This document shows, piece after piece, positions 7,049 through 16,400 of a stretch of 27,108 nt of DNA. The notes under the pieces are model-generated. The model did no database searches, was not told where the DNA came from, and saw nothing but the letters and a program-made list of their open reading frames with translations. The translations under genes and the position numbers were made by a program. The stretch is from Blautia sp. (lineage in GTDB: Bacteria; Bacillota; Clostridia; Lachnospirales; Lachnospiraceae). Position 1 is the stretch's first letter, and every line of letters begins with the position of its first letter. Where the stretch lies: NCBI GenBank assembly GCA_030841965.1, contig JAUUSJ010000046.1, forward strand, positions 1 through 27,108. The letters are read 5' to 3'.

Positions 7049-7848
7049 TCACTCAAAAGCATTTACATAATCCTCTAATAAATCAATAAATCTCGTGTAG
7101 AACTCATCTATCTCAGCTGCAAGTTTATCCTTCTTCCATGCAAGCTTTAGTTTTTCCATTTTTGATGGACTAAGCTTCCTTAAAATCTTCCTTGCCTGTT
7201 CATCAGTTCCCTCTTGAAGCTTATCTATCCTCTCTTCCACCTGTTCTATGATTAGCTCTATAATATCTTCGTTCATTTCTTTGAAGCTTAAGAATGTCTG
7301 GAAATACTTAAATTTAGCACATGGCATATTTTTATTATATAAAATTTCCTCTTGTTCTACACACTCTTCAACATAAGTAAAAAAAATTTTTCCAATTCCT
7401 TCTTTTAAAACACCTGTAGCCAATGCTTGAACAAATATATTAAGTATATCCCATTTTGCTTCTGCTTCGTCATTTATAAGTTCCAATCTCTCTTTTGCCA
7501 TCTGAAGCCCCTCATAGAGTGCTACAGAATCCATTAAAGCTTTTGTCATAACCAGAGAGTGGATAATATTATCTAGGACAATCTTTTCTTTACCATAATA
7601 AGGTCAGTGCCAGCCACCCACTCTGTATCTGAATCAATCTCCAAAAATCGAATATGATCATAAGTTGGAACATCGCTTTCTGGGTCATCTGGAATTAATT
7701 GTTTATATACTTTTTTCTTCAATCTATCCAGAGCCTTTGCTCCTGTTCCTCCCACTCCAATGATAACATGAGGTTCCTCACTTTGCTGTGATTTTTGTGT
7801 ATTTGTATAAATTTCCCCACCAGTTTCTAATAATAACGATTGATACAT
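7049..7848 (-). pseudogene. Tubulin-like GTPase gene, internally deleted and frameshifted
   Basis: This is a wreck of a paralogue of the intact tubulin-like gene at 21285-24740. The first 81 codons (7848 to about 7600) match its N-terminus, including the nucleotide-loop GVGGTGAKALDRL, and stop being homologous after WVAGT. A further 4-bp loss at the junction shifts the frame and gives a stop at 7573. Homology resumes in another frame at GKEKIVLDNIIHS and runs to the C-terminus at 7049 (the open part from ATG 7549 codes 166 residues). About 884 codons are missing, including the GGMGSG loop. The junction sits in CCAT at 7593-7596, and CCAT is present at both corresponding edges of the intact gene (21829-21832 and 24481-24484), so deletion by short-homology recombination is likely. 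The start region and its AGAGGTGATGGG ribosome site are still good, so a 91-residue peptide could be made, but no tubulin-type GTPase. Confidence 0.95.
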
Positions 7849-7883
7849 CCCATCACCTCTTCATTTTAACGATAATATAATAC

Positions 7884-7909
7884 TAGGGTCAAAATTTCTT
7901 TTGACCCTA
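7884..7909 (-). terminator. Hairpin after the DUF1810 gene
   Basis: A perfect 11-bp stem (7884-7894 with 7899-7909) with a 4-nt TTTC loop lies about 30 nt after the DUF1810 stop codon. The minus-strand tail is AT-rich rather than a pure U-run. It most likely ends the main operon before the remnant tubulin gene. Confidence 0.65.
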
Positions 7910-7939
7910 ACATAATAATCCCCACAAATATATAATACA

Positions 7940-8368
7940 TTAAGCTCCAATATTTGCTCTACGTTCTAATATTTTTATCGTCCTTCTATCCTTCTTGCCA
8001 TTAAAAAACTTGTCTAATACTTTATCAAACACATCAAACTTTCCTTCACTCGCCACCGAAAACAATGTCATTGAGGATTTCAATTTTATCGCATCGATAC
8101 GCCCCATCACTTCAAATGCATCTTTTTGTTCTAGCATCGCAGTAGAAATTTCAAGCAAACGTTCTCTTAAAATATCATTTTCTAAATATTCCTTTGCTTC
8201 CTCCAAGTCTTTTATCCCATAATACTGTGAATTATAACTTTGACCTAAACCTTTTACTTGTGGAAAGATATACCATATCCAGTGAGAAGTTTTTTTCCCT
8301 TGCTGTATCTCTTTTAATGCCACTTTATAATCCCATTTCTGAGCATCAATAAATCTTTGTAAACTCAT
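7940..8368 (-). CDS. DUF1810 family protein
   Basis: The 142-residue product matches the compact DUF1810 family in length and in its conserved blocks: RFIDAQ at the N-terminus, WIWYIFPQ with GLG at residues 31-42, YYGI near 49, and a RIDAIKLKSSMTLF block around 89-102 followed by KDRRTIKIL near the end. These are soluble all-helical proteins of unestablished biochemical role. The SD is GAGGAGG. The gene starts 68 nt after the second vWA gene and ends at a hairpin, so it could be the last gene of the main operon or a passenger. With a PARG encoded 3 kb further on, an ADP-ribose-related role is a possibility, but this is inference only. Confidence 0.9.
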   Translation of the reverse strand: MSLQRFIDAQKWDYKVALKEIQQGKKTSHWIWYIFPQVKGLGQSYNSQYYGIKDLEEAKEYLENDILRERLLEISTAMLEQKDAFEVMGRIDAIKLKSSMTLFSVASEGKFDVFDKVLDKFFNGKKDRRTIKILERRANIGA

Positions 8369-8436
8369 ACACTACGCCCTCCTCTTCTTTTTTCACCATT
8401 CCATATATTCCGACTTCTTTCTCCCCTAAATTTTTC

Positions 8437-9618
8437 TTAATATCCTCCTGTCTGCATTCCTCCAAGTCCTCCTGGTATAATCGTAATTCTCCTTATAACA
8501 AATGCAAACGTAATTCCAATTAATAATATCACAATAAATCTCACAACATTTACTGCAAATATATTCATTCCTATTTCCATAATAATTCCTGCAACCAAAC
8601 TCAAAATTCCAGATACCGCTAATATACTTATCTCATTATCTGTATCTCCTGCAGTACTTAACTTTAAAGGAGCAAAAACACAACCGAGTAATGCAATAAA
8701 TAAAATATGTAAAATACCATACAAAATATTTAAATTAACCGTTGGACGTTTCGTCAATAATGTACGTTTTATCGTACTTGTTCTTACAGCAGAATTCATT
8801 GCATTCACTAGTTGGCTTACATCAGAAGCCATAACACTTACTCCACCAGTCTCAGAAGAAATTTTTTCCATTAAATTTTGATCTGCCTGCCCAAGTCCCA
8901 CTGTATTAATTGGAATTCCCTGTCTTTGATAATATTTAATAGCACTTCCAAGATGCCGATTCCACCATCCTAAATCTGTTGCGTGACCATCTGTCAACAT
9001 AACGGCCTGGAGATTAGTCGCTACACCGATAACTCCGTTTTCAATATCCTGCTGTAAAGTAGATAATGCTCCCCTTACTGGAGTTTGTCCCATTGGAGGT
9101 TGTCTTAAATCTGGCATACCCTCTGATTTTGATGCCATTGGTCTAACACAATTAATTTCTTCGCCAAATCGATATATAGCATAATTAAAATCTTCTCCCT
9201 TTGATTCCACAATCTGCTCTACTGCGTTGATTCTTTCAAAATTAGGATCACTATCCTCCATAGAGCCAGAATCATCCAATAGAAATACAACATTATTTGC
9301 TGGTATTTCCTGAATACTTCCTCCCAATTCGTACAAAAATTCAAACAACATGCCAAGTATAAACAAACCGACAATGCAGCCAATTCCTATTAATTTCATA
9401 CTAGCCTCAACATCCACTTTTTCTATCGCTCCTGCAATATTCAATACAAGAAACAAAACAATTCCAAATACTCCAAAATAAATTCCAACTAATACAATAC
9501 TTGAAATTGTATTCAAAAGTGGCACAAGAAATATTTCTCCAATGATAAAAAATACAATGGAACCTATAATAGATGCTATTAAAAGAATAATGCTAAATTC
9601 TGTTTTTTGCTGATTCAT
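8437..9618 (-). CDS. Membrane-embedded vWA (MIDAS) protein
   Basis: A 393-residue protein in which a vWA domain (about residues 105-285) is framed by membrane segments: roughly two to three hydrophobic helices in the first 95 residues and about three in the last 90. The metal-binding MIDAS site is complete: DDSGSM near residue 115, the threonine in GQTPVRGAL near 177 and the aspartate in MLTDGHA near 209, so metal-dependent ligand binding is expected. The stretch RTSTIKRTLLTKR just before the fourth segment is basic, favouring a cytoplasmic vWA domain, but the N-terminal helix count leaves the topology open. The C-terminus ends in a glycine-rich tail (GGLGGMQTGGY). It lies 198 nt after the polytopic protein gene. 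It is unrelated in architecture to the secreted vWA protein that begins the array; both may bind partners of the same complex. Confidence 0.93.
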   Translation of the reverse strand: MNQQKTEFSIILLIASIIGSIVFFIIGEIFLVPLLNTISSIVLVGIYFGVFGIVLFLVLNIAGAIEKVDVEASMKLIGIGCIVGLFILGMLFEFLYELGGSIQEIPANNVVFLLDDSGSMEDSDPNFERINAVEQIVESKGEDFNYAIYRFGEEINCVRPMASKSEGMPDLRQPPMGQTPVRGALSTLQQDIENGVIGVATNLQAVMLTDGHATDLGWWNRHLGSAIKYYQRQGIPINTVGLGQADQNLMEKISSETGGVSVMASDVSQLVNAMNSAVRTSTIKRTLLTKRPTVNLNILYGILHILFIALLGCVFAPLKLSTAGDTDNEISILAVSGILSLVAGIIMEIGMNIFAVNVVRFIVILLIGITFAFVIRRITIIPGGLGGMQTGGY

Positions 9619-9816
9619 TTTTCATCCTCTTCTCTTTCATTTTTACTTTTTTCTTAAACTTTTATCCCCCATATTTTGTTCTACAACTTCTATTTTTCTT
9701 AACAAAATACTACTTATATTAAATTTATTTATCGCTTAAAATAATTCTATTCTATCACTTTCTTCCTATATCATATATACTCTTTTGTCTATTCACATAA
9801 AAGCCTTTACAAATCG

Positions 9817-11394
9817 TCAATAAAAATGATAATAATGCTTATATATATGCTCTTTATTTTCCTTATCTTTTACCGTAACAGTCAAAACTTTTCCTTTTAC
9901 TTTGACATTGAAATATTCCTTTTCTATTTTTTTTGGTTCTTGGTCATCCCACGCAATTTGCAAATCACGGATTTCCTCCAACCCATAAATCCTCCCTATC
10001 GTATTGCTCTTCTTCGTACTCGCAACCTTCTGAGTTGCGTATTCAATATGAAGATAATCTTTCTCTAAAATAGAAATCTTAAATGCCATCACTAGGGGAA
10101 TAATCACGCATATAGCATAGATAAATTTTTTCTTAGATGACGCTTCTTTCCAACAATTTTCCCGCCTATCTGTATCTACGCCTAACTGTTTTACTTTTAT
10201 AAAAAAGAAAGCAATTACAGCTGTACATACCATTAATAATATATACATATACTGAATATAAGAACTCCTCACAGCTATCAATATTAAAATCGGAAATGAA
10301 ATAATACAAAAAATCCTACAACAAAATGCTGTATTTCCCTTTTTCTTCTCCCCTACTTCAAATATGATATACAAGATAGCTACTACAAGCATTACCATAT
10401 AATTGAACTTTGCAAAGCTCTGGGTGATAATCAACATAATAGGAATCGAGATAATAAATGACAAAATAATTTTCCACAAACTCTCCCATGAGACCACTGT
10501 ATATATTTTTTTAATCACTCTATCTATAATAAGACAGGCAATCACAAAGCCAACTAATCCCATCGCCTCATCTTCTATATATTGCATTTGAATGCAAGCA
10601 TAATATACAATAAATAATAAAATATCTCCCACCAGACAGTACTCGTACAAATTATCCTTATCTACTGTAATTCTCAGTACAACAACCGCTCCAAGCATAC
10701 CAATCAACCATATAGGAATATTCATCGTCTGTATCGGATGTAATGCAAGATTTTGTAATGCTTCTCGGTCCAAAAAAGACATTAATTCTATTAATATCCC
10801 TAATATACAATACATTAATTCCATATTAGCTAATTCTTTTGAGGCGATTTCATCTTTTCCTGTCAAATCAGATAAAACAAAAAATCTTTTTAGCTCTATA
10901 AAATAATATACAAATGCGAGAAAAAACATAGCATTAATCCATTGCTTTGAATTTGTTAATCCATTATTAAGAAAAATTTGAACACTCAAAATCTTGGCAA
11001 ATAATCTAATATGAATATTTATCAACGCATTTTTACTAATCCATATTAATAAGATATCGACTCCCACGATTATATAAATCCACATAAGTAATTCCGTAGT
11101 CATCAGTAAAAAAGATAAACTCTCTGTCAATACTTCTTCCTCACTTAAATACTGATATCCTATCCACATAAAAATAGCATTAAAAACATAAACATCTATC
11201 TCTTTTTCTACTGCATTTCCCCTTATCGTAAGATTAAGTGTTTCTGAATAGGCTACACAGAAAGCTAAAATTGCTGCAAACGTAGAAAAAGCCAAAAATG
11301 CTATTTTCTCATCGACGCAGGCTTGATAAGTATAAAATGCATTCACTAATAAAAATATCCAAAAAGTAAACTTTCTACATTCTATTTTTTTCAT
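9817..11394 (-). CDS. Polytopic membrane protein of unknown family
   Basis: The 525-residue product has about 14-15 hydrophobic helices covering residues 8-443, followed by an 80-residue soluble tail (about 445-525) that is rich in charge and predicted strand, ending in HIYKHYYHFY. No transporter signature, catalytic motif or recognised family pattern is visible. The gene begins 15 nt after the Sel1-like gene stop with GGGGGAAAG as ribosome site, so it is coupled to the operon. A scaffold or channel that anchors the GTPase/tubulin complex in the membrane would fit the context, but nothing in the sequence proves transport. Confidence 0.8.
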   Translation of the reverse strand: MKKIECRKFTFWIFLLVNAFYTYQACVDEKIAFLAFSTFAAILAFCVAYSETLNLTIRGNAVEKEIDVYVFNAIFMWIGYQYLSEEEVLTESLSFLLMTTELLMWIYIIVGVDILLIWISKNALINIHIRLFAKILSVQIFLNNGLTNSKQWINAMFFLAFVYYFIELKRFFVLSDLTGKDEIASKELANMELMYCILGILIELMSFLDREALQNLALHPIQTMNIPIWLIGMLGAVVVLRITVDKDNLYEYCLVGDILLFIVYYACIQMQYIEDEAMGLVGFVIACLIIDRVIKKIYTVVSWESLWKIILSFIISIPIMLIITQSFAKFNYMVMLVVAILYIIFEVGEKKKGNTAFCCRIFCIISFPILILIAVRSSYIQYMYILLMVCTAVIAFFFIKVKQLGVDTDRRENCWKEASSKKKFIYAICVIIPLVMAFKISILEKDYLHIEYATQKVASTKKSNTIGRIYGLEEIRDLQIAWDDQEPKKIEKEYFNVKVKGKVLTVTVKDKENKEHIYKHYYHFY

Positions 11395-11409
11395 CTTTCT
11401 CTTTCCCCC

Positions 11410-12354
11410 TTATAAACAGATATTGGCTAAAAATCCAATCCAAATAAAAATGGAGGAAAAAGTCAAAAACTCATCATAAAACCAATTTCTCTTGCGCTTT
11501 TTTCTCACAAAATAGTCTACAAATAGGAAATTCAAATCCGCCAAAGCAAACCAGAAAAACATATGAGCCTCTGACCATTTCAGTATTATAGATACGAAAA
11601 GAATAAAACAGATAGTCGCTATAGACAAATACCTCTTTGCTTTCCCTTCCTGTTTTTTTAATTCTTTCTTCCCCATTAGTTTTTGTAAAACTTTCTTCTT
11701 TTCATTAAAATAATAAGGCTCTGTAAGTCCTCCTGGCATCATTAAATATTCCAATGCCAATTCCTCATCTGGCGATGTTCCCATTCCATAATAATAAAAT
11801 AATCCTAATATTCCATAGGCTCTCTCGCATCCATCCAATGCTGCCCGCTTAAAATAAAGAAAAGCTGTCTGCAAATTTTTAGAATTAGATAGACTAAATT
11901 TTAATTTTGTTCTATCCTCTTCCAAAAATAATCGCCCACAATAATATGCTTCCTCCCCTCTAACATAGCTATCTGTTTTCTCCAACTTTTCATCTACCAT
12001 AGGAAGCAGCTGTTCTTCTTCCACTCGTTCAAAAAAAGTCTCCTCTATATCCGCTCCTGCTGCCGCTAAAATATCAGCTCCTATCGCTTCTACTATACTC
12101 ATCTTTAATCCCGTTTCTCTTGCCACTTTCGATAAAAGATTTCGATATGCCACTTTTCCCATACAGGAAATCTTTTCTTTTTGCTGCAAAAAAGCTCCCA
12201 GTGGAGTAGAATTTAAGAAAAGCTCTACTCGAATAGCATCGAGTTTTTGATTTTCATCTATTTTTTGCATTGTATGCCTTATTTTGGATGGACTTAATAA
12301 TATTTTTATTCCTTCAAGCTCTATCGCTTTTTTTAATACATCTCTTCTAGTCAT
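11410..12354 (-). CDS. Sel1-like repeat protein with C-terminal membrane segments
   Basis: A 314-residue protein in three parts. Residues 1-115 are a helical region I cannot assign. Residues 130-205 carry Sel1-like (TPR-related) helices: LQTAFLYFKRAALDG, then GILGLFYYYGMGTSPDEELALEYL, with the alanine, glycine and tyrosine spacing of these repeats, which mediate protein-protein contacts. Residues 243-313 contain about three membrane helices separated by a very basic loop (RKKRKRN, about 284-290) expected to face the cytosol. It lies between the pseudokinase gene (about 80 nt upstream) and the polytopic protein gene. An adaptor tethered to the membrane is the natural reading. Confidence 0.75.
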   Translation of the reverse strand: MTRRDVLKKAIELEGIKILLSPSKIRHTMQKIDENQKLDAIRVELFLNSTPLGAFLQQKEKISCMGKVAYRNLLSKVARETGLKMSIVEAIGADILAAAGADIEETFFERVEEEQLLPMVDEKLEKTDSYVRGEEAYYCGRLFLEEDRTKLKFSLSNSKNLQTAFLYFKRAALDGCERAYGILGLFYYYGMGTSPDEELALEYLMMPGGLTEPYYFNEKKKVLQKLMGKKELKKQEGKAKRYLSIATICFILFVSIILKWSEAHMFFWFALADLNFLFVDYFVRKKRKRNWFYDEFLTFSSIFIWIGFLANICL

Positions 12355-12433
12355 ATATCATTTTCCTAAACTTATTTTTCAAATTTCTTCATCGTATTAT
12401 TTACACTAATTAACAAATATGTAAATTCACTTG

Positions 12434-13444
12434 CTATAAATGATTTTCTATTTGCTCAATCCAAGCATCTAGCTGAAAACATTTTCTTTTCGTCGCCTCT
12501 TCCACTATCTTATCTGGATTTATATTTGGAAATTCATATAATTCGTGAAATAGATTTCTCAGAGAAATCTCGGTCTGATTCCAACTTTGAATCAATCTCT
12601 CTTTCTCCTCAAAATCCAATCCTATCACTTGGTTCTTCTTTCTTTTCTCATTAAAAATAAAGCAAGGATAACGATTATAAATTTCTGCCTTTCCATCCTC
12701 ATCCTGTTGACCATCACATAATTCTCCGTCAAGAGGATGAATACCAAATAGAATTTCAAAAAATAAAGTGGCTATTGCATAAATATCATTGCATACACCG
12801 TATAAGAAATTGTCGTGTAAAAGACTTGGTAACTGTTCCCAACAGCAGTACTCTGGAATTCCATATATTTTTTCTCGGTAAACACCCCTTGCATCCTCCG
12901 AAATATACTTTAATCTCTGTTTTCTCTCTCTACTGCAGTTTGGTCCCACCTGAATTTTCACCTCTTCATCTTGTATCCAAACTTGACTTGGATGAATTCC
13001 ATTTAACGTCATTTTTCCATGGTGCAAATCTCTCAATGCCAATGCAATTTTCTTTAAAATAATCAGATTCTCTCTTTGAGTTTTGGTTTTCATATCCCAT
13101 CTATCGAGGGAATCATATTGTTTTTCGCAGAAAAAAAGTACTACACTATCCTTTTCACCTGCTTTTCCCTCGTTATATAGGAAATCAGAGGGCCATATAA
13201 ATGGTCCTCCTAAAAAGATTCCCTCAAAAATTGCTTCTAATTGCCACTGCATCCACTTGGAGCTTTCCTTCTTATCCATCGGATAATAATGCAAAGCTTG
13301 CACTCTATACCTTTCCTCACTCCAAAAATCAGCAACTAAAAAACCTTCTCCGTATTTCGCTACATCTGCATCGTCTATAACACGATAAATATTTTGTGGT
13401 ACACGGTCATTATAAATAAATTCTTCTTTTTTTAGTTCTAACAT
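12434..13444 (-). CDS. Kinase-fold protein without catalytic residues (pseudokinase)
   Basis: The protein has the outline of a Ser/Thr protein kinase of about 336 residues. Helix-rich LDRWDM and IALALRDLHHGKMTL lead into LNGIHPSQVWI, which aligns with HRDLKPENILI, and later GIPEYCCWEQ resembles the APE segment and CNDIYAIATLFFEILFGIHP the subdomain IX helix. The catalytic residues are gone: HRD aspartate is glycine, the loop lysine is histidine, the loop asparagine is glutamine, no DFG is present (IQVG instead), and the usual VAIK lysine is absent from YRVQALHYY. It should therefore bind or scaffold, not phosphorylate. I chose ATG 13444 because AGAGG lies seven nt before it; a TTG six nt upstream is less likely. 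No membrane segment is seen. It follows the GAP1-like gene directly. Kinase-like partners are also common in vWA/TerY-type gene sets. Confidence 0.85.
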   Translation of the reverse strand: MLELKKEEFIYNDRVPQNIYRVIDDADVAKYGEGFLVADFWSEERYRVQALHYYPMDKKESSKWMQWQLEAIFEGIFLGGPFIWPSDFLYNEGKAGEKDSVVLFFCEKQYDSLDRWDMKTKTQRENLIILKKIALALRDLHHGKMTLNGIHPSQVWIQDEEVKIQVGPNCSRERKQRLKYISEDARGVYREKIYGIPEYCCWEQLPSLLHDNFLYGVCNDIYAIATLFFEILFGIHPLDGELCDGQQDEDGKAEIYNRYPCFIFNEKRKKNQVIGLDFEEKERLIQSWNQTEISLRNLFHELYEFPNINPDKIVEEATKRKCFQLDAWIEQIENHL

Positions 13445-13498
13445 GGGCAAACCTCTACTGTATTATTCTTTTAGTTAGTTGTTTCAGAATTAATGACA

Positions 13499-16400
13499 TT
13501 ATTCATTGCTTGAGTCTTTACCCTTTGTAGATTCTGTTGTGCTTTCCCCATTCTGACTGCCTGTATCGTCATTATGTGATTGTTTTACTACATCACTTAA
13601 AGATGAAATTTTCTTTGCGCTCTCTTCTTCCTTTATAATTCCATATAAATCGTCGTTATACTTTACAATATCTTCAATTTTAGTTGCCTCGTCTACATCA
13701 AAATACTTACTCAACTCATCCCCTTGAAAAGCTTCTTTTGTTTCAAGATTTACACACTCAATCCATCCAGTATTAGCATCATTTTCATTTATTATCAATG
13801 CAACAATATATTCTTTATACAAACAAAAACCACTAATTTTTTCACCGCCTTCTTTTTCTAGTACAGCATCTCCCGTTAACGCCTTAACCTTGCCATCAAC
13901 ATCGCCATTATCATTATACTTATAAGAATATATTATAGATGTTGAACCAGAGTCAGAGTCCGAATTTGCAATACAATATAATAAACCATTATCTACAAGG
14001 ACATTACTATATTGGCTTTTTGCGCCAACCAATTTAGATTCTTTATTATCTTGATCATAATCCAGAGCATAAATTTGTGATTTCTCTTTATTATTCTCAT
14101 CTTCACCTTTTTTTACATAAAATCCTACATTTTCAATTCTCTGCTCTTCTTTAATTGATTTCTGTTCATTCTCAATATCCTGTGGATCTGGATTCAAAGA
14201 TGACCAGTACTCATACGCTTTTGACGCTTCTGCTTCCAGTGTTTCTTTTGGATTTGCATTATTAGTTTCTGTTACCTCTTCCCTGTATTCAGTAGTAGTT
14301 GGGGCTGATTCTTTTTCAGTTTTTGAGTTACTTACTTCTTTTTTAGAATCATCTCTTCCTGAAAAAATAAACACTTCAGCTACTACTATACCCACAGTCA
14401 AAATGAATGCTAACCCCAGCACTGGAATAATAATCTTTAGCGGTGATCTCCTATTACGCTTTTTCTCTTTCTTTCTCTGTCTTTTGATTCCTTTTTTAAT
14501 AGCAGCAAATATTGCACCATCTTCATCACATATTCTTAGCACAATAGAGTCCTCTATTTGCTCTTGCTGTACTGGAGTTAAATTCTCTAAAAATTTTTCA
14601 CCAAATCCACTATCAGAAAATCCACCTTTCTGGTCAAAATATCTCATCAAGAGAGCGTCCAAACTAAGTTCAGTATCCTTTGTATACCTTCTGCTTCCAA
14701 TAGTTTCCCTGATATTCTCTTTTCTTATGTCCGAATCTTTAATATATTGATCTGTCGTAAGCGCAATTACTATGTTCTCATCAAGAGGATATTGAGAATT
14801 TATACTCAACTCAAAATCATCCATAGCCTTCCAATATCTTTTTATGGCTTCTTTTTTCTTATTATAATCACCTTGAATTTTTTGACTATACTGAACAAAT
14901 TCGTCTCGACTCATTCCCTCTATATCCACATATTTCCAAAAATATTCTTCTATGGAATCTTTCATTTTATTAATTGAAATTCCAATATCTTTTAATTTTT
15001 CTAATTCCTTCTTTAACTTCCGATACATTTTAGACAGCTCAGAATTATTATTTTTATTTTTATACATTCTCCTGTCCAAACTATCGCTATATTTTTCTAG
15101 TAAACATTTATAAGATTTGTTAATCACTGGAAACCCATCAATAAACATTAATTGTGTATATAAATTGTCATAATCACGTATTTGCTTTGGAACTTGATAT
15201 TTCACATAATAATAGTCTAAAATCTCATCCTCTGTTTTCCCTGTTTCTTGACGTAATTCTTGCTCCACTTCAATTCCCATATCAGGACAATTATCACGAA
15301 GCTCTTTATAATATTCAACAGCCTCCTCCACAGGTTTCGATAAATATATATCTTGATAATACCTTTTTACTGCATCAAATAAAGCCTCTTCATACTCTAA
15401 CCCACTTCGCAAACATATTTTCAATAATTTCTTTCTCGTATTATCTTTTGAGAGTTCTATTCCGTTTTTATCTAAGTTTTTCACCTGACTTTTCAAAACT
15501 CCGATTGCACGCTCTTTTACATCATTTTCTCTACTTGCCTTCACCTGTAAAATAGACTTCTCTATCGTCTCTTTCAATTCTTCCTTCGATAAAAGAGATA
15601 AGTTTATCTGTCCTATATATTCATAATAACAGTCTTTTAATTCACTGGACTCTGTTGTCAAATACCTCTCCTCTAACAAGGCAACTACATCTTTCGTCCA
15701 AACATCATAATTATCTTCATCTAATCCCTGTATAAGCTTAGCTATAAAATCATCTACTCTCTTACTACTTGACTCTTTTATCGCATCTTTTAATGATTTT
15801 TTAAGTGCAGATGCCTTTCTCGTTGGAATAATTCTCAAGAATATCTTCTTATAATCTTCATTTTGTGTAGAGAAGTAATAATTTTGGCATCTCTTAAAAT
15901 AATTATCTGGAATCTCAAAGTTATTCTCCTTCGCCCACTCTAATAAAACAGCCAATTCTTGTTCTATCAGCTCTGTTTTATCTGCTTTCATATAGAGTAA
16001 TTTGCCCATATATTTTCCTAAAATATCTAGAGAATTAATACATTTCTCATCCACTCCAGGCATAGCTAAAAATGCTGCCAATAATGCTGTCTGCAAACTT
16101 TCTCCAGGCTTTACACTAGGATTTTTATAAATTTCTTTTAAATTATCATCTATTTTTCCTAAGACTTCTTTTCGCTCTTCATCCGTGTAAAATGCCAAAC
16201 AAGATAAATGCTTCGTTCGCAAATAAATCTCATCTTTATCGCCAGATAATTCACTAAATTCTCTCGTCTTTAAATTAAACCAAATATTCGTGTTCTGACC
16301 ACAGCCATCTGCCTCCATCACAGTAAACATTCGATTCATCATACCTGTAATCTGATAATTCGAAAATGTAATACGATTTCTAAGACTTGGTGGTGTAACA

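Noticed and set aside
9619..9816. Promoter for the second vWA gene in the 198-bp gap
   Set aside because: AT-rich with several loose -10 matches but none with a suitable -35 at proper spacing, so I do not annotate one.
12434..13450. TTG at 13450 as the pseudokinase start
   Set aside because: The TTG would sit one nt after AGAGGT, too close for the ribosome; ATG 13444 has the correct spacing.
15154..15555. A 133-codon plus-strand ORF inside the GAP1-like gene
   Set aside because: Antisense to a long well-supported gene; no recognisable features of its own.
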